A stretch of DNA of 64,000 nt from Candidatus Gastranaerophilales bacterium. GTDB taxonomy: Bacteria > Cyanobacteriota > Vampirovibrionia > Gastranaerophilales > Gastranaerophilaceae. Made by a program: the position numbers and the translations under genes. Below, in pieces: positions 15,569 through 22,513 of this stretch (position 1 is its first letter; every line of letters begins with the position of its first letter). The stretch spans positions 124,001 through 188,000 of the forward strand of contig CALVBD010000002.1 of the NCBI GenBank assembly GCA_944325635.1. The letters run 5' to 3'. The notes below the pieces were generated by a model, which worked only from the letters and a program-made list of their open reading frames with translations, did not search any database and had not been told where the DNA came from.

Positions 15569-16318
15569 TTATAAAATTTTTTCAAGCCCGTAGGTGAAGT
15601 CGTTTTTCTCAAAAACGTGTTTTACAGCGAGCATGACACCTTGCATGTAGCAATTTCTATCCATAGTGTCGTGGCGGATTGTCATAATTTGTCCTGCGGA
15701 GCCGAAGATTACCTCCTGTGATGCGATATAACCCGGCATTCTGACGGAGTGGATATGAATATCCGAATAAGAAATTCCGCCTCTGGCACCTTTTATGGTT
15801 TCCGTTTCTGGACAATTGTTTTTTGTGAAGGTTTCTTTTTCTTCTGACATCATAAGGGCTGTTTTAATTGATGTTCCTGACGGCGCATCTTTTTTCTGAT
15901 TGTGGTGAAGTTCGATGATCTCCGCATTGTCAAAGTATCTGGAAGCCTGTTTGGCAAACATCATCATAAGAACAGCGCCTGTTGAAAAGTTCGGTGCAAT
16001 AAGACATCCTGTGTTATTTTTTTCTGATAATTCTTTTAATTCCGCAATCTGGTCATCAGAAAGTCCTGTTGTACCGATTACGATTTTTATTCCGTTGGTT
16101 AAGCAGTATTTTGCGTTTTCAAAGATGGATTTCGGCTGGGTAAAATCTATCAGCAGGTCAAATTTTACAGCCTTATGCGCTTCTTCTATAGATTTATAAG
16201 TGTCATCGCCTGCAATGTCAATTTTTGCAGCAAGTTCAGTTTCCGGACATTCCTCAACCGTTTTTACAACTTCTTTTCCCATTTTTCCTAATGCGCCGCA
16301 TACTGCAACTTTTATCAT
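15569..16318 (-). CDS. dapB: 4-hydroxy-tetrahydrodipicolinate reductase
   Basis: 249 residues. The nucleotide-binding start is IKVAVCGALGKMGKEVVKTV, and the substrate-site motif is ELHHNQKKDAPSGTSIKTA (about 136-154), with the catalytic His-His and Lys. DFTQPKSIFENAKYCL and IGTTGLSDDQI are further family blocks. The enzyme makes tetrahydrodipicolinate for diaminopimelate (peptidoglycan) and lysine. Its ribosome site is AGGAG before ATG 16318. asd follows on the same strand. Confidence 0.96.
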   Translation of the reverse strand: MIKVAVCGALGKMGKEVVKTVEECPETELAAKIDIAGDDTYKSIEEAHKAVKFDLLIDFTQPKSIFENAKYCLTNGIKIVIGTTGLSDDQIAELKELSEKNNTGCLIAPNFSTGAVLMMMFAKQASRYFDNAEIIELHHNQKKDAPSGTSIKTALMMSEEKETFTKNNCPETETIKGARGGISYSDIHIHSVRMPGYIASQEVIFGSAGQIMTIRHDTMDRNCYMQGVMLAVKHVFEKNDFTYGLEKIL

Positions 16319-16345
16319 AATTAAACTCTCCTTTTTCGTTTAAAT

Positions 16346-16419
16346 CGTGTGAATATTTGTTTTCGAAACGATAGCGAGAGCGGAGCGGAAGCGTGTTTGA
16401 GAAAATAAATATTCATACG
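16346..16419. repeat. Imperfect palindrome upstream of dapB
   Basis: Arms beginning CGTGTGAATATTT and ending AAATATTCATACG pair imperfectly over about 24 bases, around a purine-rich centre (GATAGCGAGAGCGGAGCGG). It may be a dispersed palindromic element or an upstream regulatory structure for dapB; a second copy was not found. Confidence 0.55.
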
Positions 16420-16507
16420 ATAAATTACATTCGCATAAAGTAATTTTATCAAAAAAATATTTTCCGTGGTATTATTATTTAGTAATTAGTTTAAAAGGAG
16501 AGAAAGA

Positions 16508-16741
16508 ATGGCAGACGCAAAAATTTTGGCTACAATAGAAAGAAGCGATACAGAACAATTGCAGATTTCTGTTAGTGAATACAAGGGAAGAAGTTACTTC
16601 AATTTAAGAATTTATTATACAACAGATGAAGGTGCAACATGGCTTCCGACAAAGAAGGGCGTAACTTTTGCACCTGACCAGCTTGATATTTTATCCGACG
16701 CAATTGAAGAAGCTAAAAAAGAATTCATGGCGGAAGAGTAA
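16508..16741 (+). CDS. PC4/p15-like single-stranded DNA-binding protein
   Basis: 77 residues. The beta-sheet region YKGRSYFNLRIYYTTDEG and the following KKGVTFAPDQLDILSDAI, ending in an amphipathic helix, match the transcriptional coactivator p15/PC4 family. In bacteria these small dimeric proteins bind single-stranded DNA and have been linked to transcription or phage-like functions; the exact role here is unknown. It has a strong ribosome site (AAAGGAG) before ATG 16508 and is probably a single gene. Its stop is 8 bases before a dispersed repeat. Confidence 0.8.
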   Translation: MADAKILATIERSDTEQLQISVSEYKGRSYFNLRIYYTTDEGATWLPTKKGVTFAPDQLDILSDAIEEAKKEFMAEE

Positions 16742-16749
16742 GATCCCGT

Positions 16750-16918
16750 GTGAGAAGTGAGTTGTGAATAGTGAATGGTCGTTCAATGTGCTTTGCACGA
16801 AATAAAGATAGTAAAAGGAGCAAAAGTTGACAAATTTAACAAATAATAGTTCCGGTAAAAACGGAAATAACAACTTGTTTTTGTCGAACCATTCACCACT
16901 CACCACTCACTTTTCACC
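16750..16918. repeat. Empty copy of the TTCAC inverted-repeat element, overlapping the priA start
   Basis: Arms at 16750-16786 and 16881-16918 are inverted copies of the same TTCAC-type sequence that brackets the four-helix-bundle gene at 12423-12892. Inside are only about 95 bases, including the priA ribosome site and TTG start, and no four-helix-bundle gene. The right arm is translated as NHSPLTTHFSP in PriA. Confidence 0.65.
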
Positions 16919-19220
16919 AAAGTACGCTCTTGCCTTAGTAAATATTAAGGGACTGGGGGTAAAGACTTTCAGTTATTTAATCCCCGATGAGATGAAGGAC
17001 AAAATTCAAATCGGGCAGGCGATACTGGTGCCGTTTGGGAGGCAGGGGCTTATAAATGCTTTTTGTGTGGGGTTTTCGGATTACTTGCCTGAGGAGATTA
17101 AGGCGAAGAAAATCAATAAGATTTTAGATGAAACCCCGCTTTTTTCAATCGATTATTTAAAACTTCTCGAGTGGGTCGGAAATTATTACTGCTGTGATTT
17201 GGTAACGGTTTTAAATGCGGCGATACCTTTAAAGCTTATTGAAAAAGTGTCAAAAACCGAACAGACCGTTGAATTTGTAAGTTTTGAGGGCGCGACAAAA
17301 CGACAGCTTGAAGTGCTTGAAAAACTTAAATCAAGCGGAAAAATGCCGGTTGTAATGTTTGAAAAATACGCGAAAACAACACGCCAGACAATTAAAAAAC
17401 TTGAAGCCGCAGGATGTCTGAAACTTTCGACAGAGGAAATTTACAGGAATCCGCTGGATATTTTGAGAATTGAAACGACAGAGCCTCTTGCAGCGCTTGA
17501 AGGCGAGCAGCTTTCTGCATACGATGGGATAAAGAAGAAGATAGAGGAATTCCATACATCCCTCGCGCAAGAAAGTCCTGATTGCTTCGCTGACACTCAC
17601 AATGACGTGTCTATTGATGGGACGGAGTCTCGGGTGAGGGGTCAAAAAGAAACTCCGCCTGTAATGCTTCTCCACGGCGTGACGGCAAGCGGCAAAACTG
17701 AGGTTTATTTTAAGCTTATTGATGACACAATTAAATCAGGGAAAAATGTTCTTTTTCTTGCGCCGGAAATCGCACTTGCGTCGCAATTAACCAAGAGGCT
17801 TGCGAAAAAATTCGGAACAAAAGACGTTGCAATCTGGCACAGCAGTATTTCTGACGGTGAGCGGTATGACGTCTGGCAAAGACTTTACAAAAACGATATA
17901 AAAATTCTGGCAGGGGCACGGTCTGCTGTTTTCGCGCCGCTAAAAAATATCGGGCTTATCATAATTGACGAGGAGCATGAGGGGGCTTATAAGCAGACAA
18001 GTCCTGCACCGAGGTATGATGCGAAAGTCGTTGCACAAAAGCTTGCAGAATTCCATAACTGCCCGCTGCTTTTAGGATCTGCGACTCCTGATATTTCTGT
18101 TTACTATCGCGCAATTAATTCCGGAAACCTCTTTGAAATGAAACACCGCTATCGTAACGCGCCCATTGCACCGGTTTCGGTTATTAATATGCAGGAACAT
18201 TCAAAAGCCGCCTATAGAAGTGTTATTTCAAAACCCCTGCAGACCGCTATAAACGAAACTTTAGAGAAAAAACAACAGGTAATTTTACTTATAAACCGCC
18301 GCGGGTTTTCAACGTTTACGCAGTGTCAGGCATGCGGGCATGTAATTGAATGCCCGAATTGCGCGATTCCTATGATATGGCATGCTAAAGACCAGCGGCT
18401 TAAGTGCCACTACTGTAATCAGGTGGAACGCTTCCCCGATGTCTGTCCTGAATGCGGGTCGGATGCCTTGAAAAACAGCGGCACGGGAACGCAGAAAATT
18501 GAACAATATGTAAAAGAACTTTATCCGGATTACAATGTCGAGCGCGTTGATAGCGACGTTATGGTGCGCAAGGGCGAACACGTAAGGCTTCTGGAGCGGT
18601 TTCAAAAGGGCGATATTGATATTTTAGTCGGCACCCAGATGATTGCAAAAGGACTTGATAACCCGAACGTTACTCTTGTAGGCGTAATTTCAGCCGACGC
18701 AAGCTTCAATCTGCCGGATTTTAGAGCCTCCGAGCGGGGTTTTCAATTGCTTACACAGGTTGCAGGGCGCGCAGGAAGAGGTGAATTCACAGGGCGCGTG
18801 TTTTTCCAAACCTATAACCCTGATTTTTATGCCCTTGAAAGCGCTAAATCCCAGAATTATCCTGAGTTCTACAAGACTGAAATCGCTGCGCGTGAGGAAT
18901 TCGACTATCCGCCGTTCAGTCAGATGATAAGGCTTATTATAAGTTCAATTAATAACTTCCGCGCGGAAAAATCCGCTCAGGAAATTGCAATGAGATTGTG
19001 CCTGATGATTGAAAAATACGGCATTTCTGAACGCCTTGAAGTCCTCGGTCCGACCCCATGTGTAATCGAGAGGATTAACGGATATTACAGGTTCCAGATT
19101 ATCATCAAAAATAAGCTTGAAGAAAAAGGCCACAATTTTATCTCAAGTTTTCTCAACAAAATAACCATGCCAAAAGATATTAAACTCGCAATTGACGTAG
19201 ATCCTCTGGATATTCTGTAA
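16827..19220 (+). CDS. priA: Primosomal protein N' (PriA helicase)
   Basis: 797 residues from TTG 16827, 6 bases after AAAAGGAG. PriA is the 3'-5' helicase that reloads the replisome at stalled forks. The DNA-binding domain begins YALALVNIKGLGVKTFSYL (about 32-50). Walker A is GVTASGKTE (about 286-294), the DEEH box is near 381, the zinc site is the Cys-rich stretch about 500-550 (CQACGHVIECPNC, CHYCN, CPECG), and motifs GTQMIAKGLD and QVAGRAGRG follow. Two regions look added: residues 1-31, encoded in a dispersed repeat, and about 250-275 before Walker A, which contains another repeat. No nearby native start before residue 32 is visible. Confidence 0.95.
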   Translation: MTNLTNNSSGKNGNNNLFLSNHSPLTTHFSPKYALALVNIKGLGVKTFSYLIPDEMKDKIQIGQAILVPFGRQGLINAFCVGFSDYLPEEIKAKKINKILDETPLFSIDYLKLLEWVGNYYCCDLVTVLNAAIPLKLIEKVSKTEQTVEFVSFEGATKRQLEVLEKLKSSGKMPVVMFEKYAKTTRQTIKKLEAAGCLKLSTEEIYRNPLDILRIETTEPLAALEGEQLSAYDGIKKKIEEFHTSLAQESPDCFADTHNDVSIDGTESRVRGQKETPPVMLLHGVTASGKTEVYFKLIDDTIKSGKNVLFLAPEIALASQLTKRLAKKFGTKDVAIWHSSISDGERYDVWQRLYKNDIKILAGARSAVFAPLKNIGLIIIDEEHEGAYKQTSPAPRYDAKVVAQKLAEFHNCPLLLGSATPDISVYYRAINSGNLFEMKHRYRNAPIAPVSVINMQEHSKAAYRSVISKPLQTAINETLEKKQQVILLINRRGFSTFTQCQACGHVIECPNCAIPMIWHAKDQRLKCHYCNQVERFPDVCPECGSDALKNSGTGTQKIEQYVKELYPDYNVERVDSDVMVRKGEHVRLLERFQKGDIDILVGTQMIAKGLDNPNVTLVGVISADASFNLPDFRASERGFQLLTQVAGRAGRGEFTGRVFFQTYNPDFYALESAKSQNYPEFYKTEIAAREEFDYPPFSQMIRLIISSINNFRAEKSAQEIAMRLCLMIEKYGISERLEVLGPTPCVIERINGYYRFQIIIKNKLEEKGHNFISSFLNKITMPKDIKLAIDVDPLDIL
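17577..17607. repeat. Dispersed repeat inside priA
   Basis: CCTGATTGCTTCGCTGACAC followed by TCACAATGACG resembles the noncoding repeats at 15465-15502 and 62039-62074. It encodes PDCFADTHND of PriA in frame, in the linker before the helicase core. About 100 flanking bases are also atypical for PriA. Confidence 0.65.
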
Positions 19221-19226
19221 GTGTTT

Positions 19227-19259
19227 GGGCGCGGGGCGGCTTTCAGCCGCCCCGCGCCC
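19227..19259. terminator. Very GC-rich perfect hairpin after priA
   Basis: Two 15-base arms (GGGCGCGGGGCGGCT and its complement) around a TTC loop, 6 bases after the priA stop. There is no T run, so it could end transcription poorly or be a dispersed palindrome. The gap 19260-19418 contains short CCTCCCTCACTAAGGGAGG-type repeats. Confidence 0.55.
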
Positions 19260-19418
19260 GCTTGATGTCCCTGTATCTTAGTAGCTGCTCCCTTTGAAAA
19301 AGAGGACAGTGGGAATTTATAATAGAACCCTCCGTCGCTTACGCGCCACCTCCCTCACTAAGGGAGGTTTAGCATCCACTCACCCGCTGCTCTCCTTGCA
19401 AATGGGAGAATGCTTTAA

Positions 19419-20102
19419 TTATTTCGGAAGATTTTTGAAATAGTCTTTTTCCGTAAGTGCTTTGTATGTGCAGGCAATACCATTATACTGGTTATTAGAA
19501 TTTATAGAACAATAGGAGTCTTCATCAAAGGTTGTCCCCTCAGCTCCCATTGGAAGCAGCTTCCCGTTATCCATAACCTGAAATGTAAATAAATCGTGTC
19601 CCCAGCGGTTAGGTTTCTTGTTGTAACCATTTACATCTACTGTGATAAAAAGTATATTACGTCCATCTGCTGCATTATTTTCTGCAAAAAAGAACATCCC
19701 ATCTGTAATCATTATTTGTCCGTCATCTAAGAAACTCGTCATTAAAGGTCTATTGTTGTAAGTTTTATAATGGGAAGAAACCTTTGCACCAAGATCTTCA
19801 TTATCGGTGTCTGCTAGTTCACAGTCTGATTTATTACAGTCTTTTGCAAGTTTGAAATATTTTTTAAATTTTTTCATAAAAGAGGTGGTTTCACGATAAT
19901 TTGTGGAGTTAATAATTTGTCCTTCATCATAGGTCATTTGATTGTATGCTGCTTGAATTACTGAATAAGCTTTTTTAAGTCCTGTTTCTAATTCTTGCCC
20001 TTGAGTTTGATTAACAAGCGTCGGCAGTGTCATTGCTGCAACAACTCCTATTATGCCGAGAGTAATAAGAACCTCTGCCAAAGTAAATCCTTTATTTCTC
20101 AT
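19419..20102 (-). CDS. Type II secretion/type IV pilin-like protein (pseudopilin)
   Basis: 227 residues. The prepilin signal is MRNKG before FTLAEVLITLGIIGVVAAM, with Gly-1, Phe+1 and Glu+5, followed by one hydrophobic helix that anchors it in the membrane and packs the fibre core. The soluble domain has Cys residues (CNKSDC, CSINSN...IACTYKAL) and the family block DVNGYKKPNRWGHDLFTF. It uses a normal five-residue leader, unlike the poly-G genes at 2030 and 21676. It has its own promoter region and is encoded alone, far from assembly genes. The exact fibre is unknown. Confidence 0.88.
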   Translation of the reverse strand: MRNKGFTLAEVLITLGIIGVVAAMTLPTLVNQTQGQELETGLKKAYSVIQAAYNQMTYDEGQIINSTNYRETTSFMKKFKKYFKLAKDCNKSDCELADTDNEDLGAKVSSHYKTYNNRPLMTSFLDDGQIMITDGMFFFAENNAADGRNILFITVDVNGYNKKPNRWGHDLFTFQVMDNGKLLPMGAEGTTFDEDSYCSINSNNQYNGIACTYKALTEKDYFKNLPK

Positions 20103-20199
20103 TAATTATCCTCTGTATGAATTAATATTACCAAGTAATACATCTATGCATGTAATTACAACATGTATAGATGTATTTTTCAACCCTTAACTTATATGC

Positions 20200-20208
20200 T
20201 GTTAAAAT
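20200..20208 (+). promoter_or_regulatory. Extended -10 promoter (TGTTAAAAT), near-leaderless
   Basis: TGTTAAAAT ends 7 bases before ATG 20215, with no Shine-Dalgarno sequence between them. Confidence 0.5.
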
Positions 20209-20214
20209 AACATT

Positions 20215-20418
20215 ATGATTAAAAACAGACTATCAATCATTCTCGGGGAACAGAGGATGCGTGTTTCTGAATTATCAAATCTGACAGGTATCAGCCAGAA
20301 TGCTTTGAATAAAATTTACCACAACAAAACAAAGGGTATTGATTTTGATACCCTAAATAAACTATGTAATGCGCTCCAGCGTAATTCTCAGGAAATTTTT
20401 GAATTTACGCCTGATTAA
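20215..20418 (+). CDS. Small XRE-family helix-turn-helix regulator
   Basis: 67 residues, consisting of one Cro/C1-type domain: MRVSELSNLTGISQNALNKIYHNK is the helix-turn-helix, and DFDTLNKLCNALQRNSQEIFEF completes the five-helix fold. Such stand-alone domains repress or activate nearby promoters as dimers. It overlaps the end of dxr tail to tail by 14 bases. A related regulator of similar size lies at 50200. Its target is unknown. Confidence 0.88.
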   Translation: MIKNRLSIILGEQRMRVSELSNLTGISQNALNKIYHNKTKGIDFDTLNKLCNALQRNSQEIFEFTPD

Positions 20419-21598
20419 GTTTTTCTATATAATTTTTAGTTTTTTCTCTTATTTTGCTGTCAACGTCAAATATTTCATCAATAGTCGGATTTTTTATGAC
20501 TTCGTGTTCATCAAAGATTTTTTTCGTGATTTCGTAAATCTGATATAATTTGATTTTTCCATCGAGGAATGCGAATACGGCTTCTTCGTTAGCTGCATTA
20601 AGGCAGGCTGTTGCCGTGCCGCCGAGTTTGCCGGCTTTGTAGGCTAATTTTACTGTCGGGAATTTTTCAAAATCCGGCGCCTCAAAATCAAGCCGTGCAA
20701 TTTCCGCAAAACTAAAACTTTTTGATTTAATCCCTTCATAGCGTTCAGGATAAGTTATCGCGTATTGAATAGGAATGTGCATACTAGGTAAACCTAATTG
20801 CGCAATGACACTTCCGTCCTTGTATTCAATTGCGGAATGCACGATGCTTTGCGGATGAACAACAACTTCAATGTCATCATAGTCAAATCCGAAAAGATGG
20901 TGGGCTTCTATGATTTCCAAGCCTTTATTCATTAGGGTTGCGCTGTCTACAGTAATTTTTTTACCCATATTCCAGCGCGGGTGCGCAAGAGCTTCTTTTA
21001 CAGTTGCATTTTTCATTTCCTCAATTGATTTATGAAGGAAAGGTCCGCCGCTTGCTGTGATAATCAATTTATCAACCTGATTAATATCTTTTATGCACTG
21101 GTGGATGGCGCAGTGCTCGCTGTCAACAGGAATAATTTTAACCCCGTGTTTTTTAGCGGCTTCCATCACAATATCGCCTGCCATAACAAGGGTTTCTTTG
21201 TTGGCAAGTGCGATATCAATTCCGTTTTCAATAGCTTTTAAAGTTGGCTTAAGCCCGATTTTGCCCGAACATGCAACAAGAATAATATCGTTTTCTTTAT
21301 TTGAACAAATTTCTTCAAGGCCTTCTGTGCCTGTAAGGATTTTATACCCCTCACCCGAATTTCTGACACTCGTTCCTCGTGTTGAAATTCTTCCCTCTCC
21401 CTCAAGTGGCAAGGGTGAATTATGACAAATAAATTTCGGTTTAAATTTTTCTGCCTGTTGTTTTAAAAGTTCAACGTTTTTCCCGCCTGCAAGTGCGATA
21501 ATCTCAAATTTGTCCTGAAGTTTTTCAATAACTTCCAGCGCCTGGGTTCCGATAGAGCCTGTGGAACCTATTATGCTTATTTTTCTCTTCTTTTCCAT
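20405..21598 (-). CDS. dxr: 1-deoxy-D-xylulose 5-phosphate reductoisomerase
   Basis: 397 residues. DXR is the second enzyme of the MEP isoprenoid pathway, an NADPH- and metal-dependent reductoisomerase. The NADPH site is ISIIGSTGSIGTQALEVI (about 7-24). LANKETLVMAG, PVDSEHCAIHQC and ITASGGPFLHKS carry the metal ligands and substrate loop, and HPRWNMGKKITVDSATLMNK follows. About residues 62-84 (HNSPLPLEGEG to VRNSGEG) are not like DXR. They are encoded by a dispersed CCCTCTCCC-type repeat placed in frame in a surface region between the second strand and ILTGTEGLEE. Confidence 0.95.
   Translation of the reverse strand: MEKKRKISIIGSTGSIGTQALEVIEKLQDKFEIIALAGGKNVELLKQQAEKFKPKFICHNSPLPLEGEGRISTRGTSVRNSGEGYKILTGTEGLEEICSNKENDIILVACSGKIGLKPTLKAIENGIDIALANKETLVMAGDIVMEAAKKHGVKIIPVDSEHCAIHQCIKDINQVDKLIITASGGPFLHKSIEEMKNATVKEALAHPRWNMGKKITVDSATLMNKGLEIIEAHHLFGFDYDDIEVVVHPQSIVHSAIEYKDGSVIAQLGLPSMHIPIQYAITYPERYEGIKSKSFSFAEIARLDFEAPDFEKFPTVKLAYKAGKLGGTATACLNAANEEAVFAFLDGKIKLYQIYEITKKIFDEHEVIKNPTIDEIFDVDSKIREKTKNYIEKLNQA
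21347..21415. repeat. Dispersed repeat inserted in frame in dxr
   Basis: The stretch from CCCCTCACCC to GGCAAGGG contains TTCCCTCTCCCTC and CCTCACCC blocks that recur in the noncoding field at 61760-61890 (TTCCCTCTCCCT, GGGTGAGGGG). It encodes about 23 residues absent from ordinary DXR. Confidence 0.7.
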
Positions 21599-21631
21599 AA
21601 GATAATTATATTACAAAAAAGATTTAAAATA

Positions 21632-21640
21632 TGTTATAAT
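21632..21640 (+). promoter_or_regulatory. Extended -10 promoter of the poly-G pseudopilin at 21676
   Basis: TGTTATAAT at 21632-21640, 36 bases before ATG 21676, with AAAGGAAA as ribosome site. It diverges from dxr. Confidence 0.55.
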
Positions 21641-21675
21641 TAAAATGTAGGCATATTAAATAAAAGGAAAAATGT

Positions 21676-22477
21676 ATGAAAGCTATTGATATGACTGGAT
21701 TTACGGGGGGGGGGGCACCTTAATTTAAAGCTAAAGTGTGCGTTTACTCTTGCAGAAGTATTAATTACTTTAGGTATTATAGGCATTGTGGCAGCTATGA
21801 CTTTACCGGCCTTGATACAGAAACAACATGAAAAAGTTACTGTAAATAAAGTAAAAACTGCTTATTCATTATTAAATCAGGCCTATACTTTGGCAAAAGC
21901 CAAAAACGGTGATATTAACTACTGGTTTCAAGAAAATTCAACATTTGAAACTGATGAAGATGGTTCTGTATCACAAAATGATTCTGGTCGAAAAAATCAA
22001 GATATTTTTTGGGATAAATTAGTCCCATATTTAAAGATTACATCAAGGTGCAAAGCAAGCGAAAACACATGTAAAAAGCCTGCCAATTTATATACACTTA
22101 CAGGCAATATCCGAAATATTGATATAAAATCCTATTCAATTATTAATCTTGTCAATGGAATGTCGGTATTTGGGGGCTGAATTGGTAACATAAATTGTAA
22201 AAACAAAGATTCTTGTGGAGATTTTGCAGTTGATATTAATGGAATTGAAAATCCACCAAATGCTACAGGAAAAGATGTTTTCTATTTTTCAATACTGCAA
22301 AGTTCTATTTCATCTTATTTTGAGGGGCAGGATATGGAAACCTATTGTAGTATTAAAAATACTTCAGAGAATAAAAATAACGGTTATGCCTGTACTAGAT
22401 GGATTCTTTTAAATGAGAATATGGACTATCTTCACTGTGATGATTTAAGTTGGGACGGCAACTCAAAATGTAAATAA
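21676..22477 (+). pseudogene. Pseudopilin gene, out of frame at an 11-G tract, with an in-frame TGA
   Basis: From ATG 21676 the written frame gives MKAIDMTGFTGGGAP and stops at TAA 21721. Removing one G from 21705-21715 joins it to HLNLKLKCAFTLAEVLITL, a prepilin N-terminus with Ala rather than Gly before Phe+1. The frame then runs to TGA at 22178-22180 (after NGMSVFGG) and continues open in the same frame to TAA 22475, with the usual pilin blocks DFAVDINGIENPPNATGKDV and a Cys-rich end (YACTRWILLNENMDYLHC). Corrected length is 267 codons. TGA is an ordinary stop in neighbouring genes, so recoding is unlikely. It may be phase-variable and off, or decaying. Confidence 0.8.
21705..21715 (+). 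repeat. Homopolymer of 11 G in the second pseudopilin leader
   Basis: Eleven G in the context GATATGACTGGATTTAC-G-run-CA, identical to the tract at 2059-2069 in a diverged gene. The downstream frame requires one G fewer. Confidence 0.97.
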
Positions 22478-22481
22478 GTAT

Positions 22482-22513
22482 AAAAAAGCCCCGAATTATT
22501 CGGGGCTTTAATT
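22482..22513. terminator. Bidirectional terminator
   Basis: AAAGCCCCGAA, short loop, TTCGGGGCTTT, with A and T runs either side, between the pseudopilin at 21676 and the converging hydrogenase gene. Confidence 0.88.

Noticed and set aside
22170-22190. TGA as tryptophan or selenocysteine in the pseudopilin
   Set aside because: Several genes here end with TGA (for example at 4485), Trp is encoded by TGG throughout, and no SECIS-like structure was recognised; a nonsense mutation is simpler.
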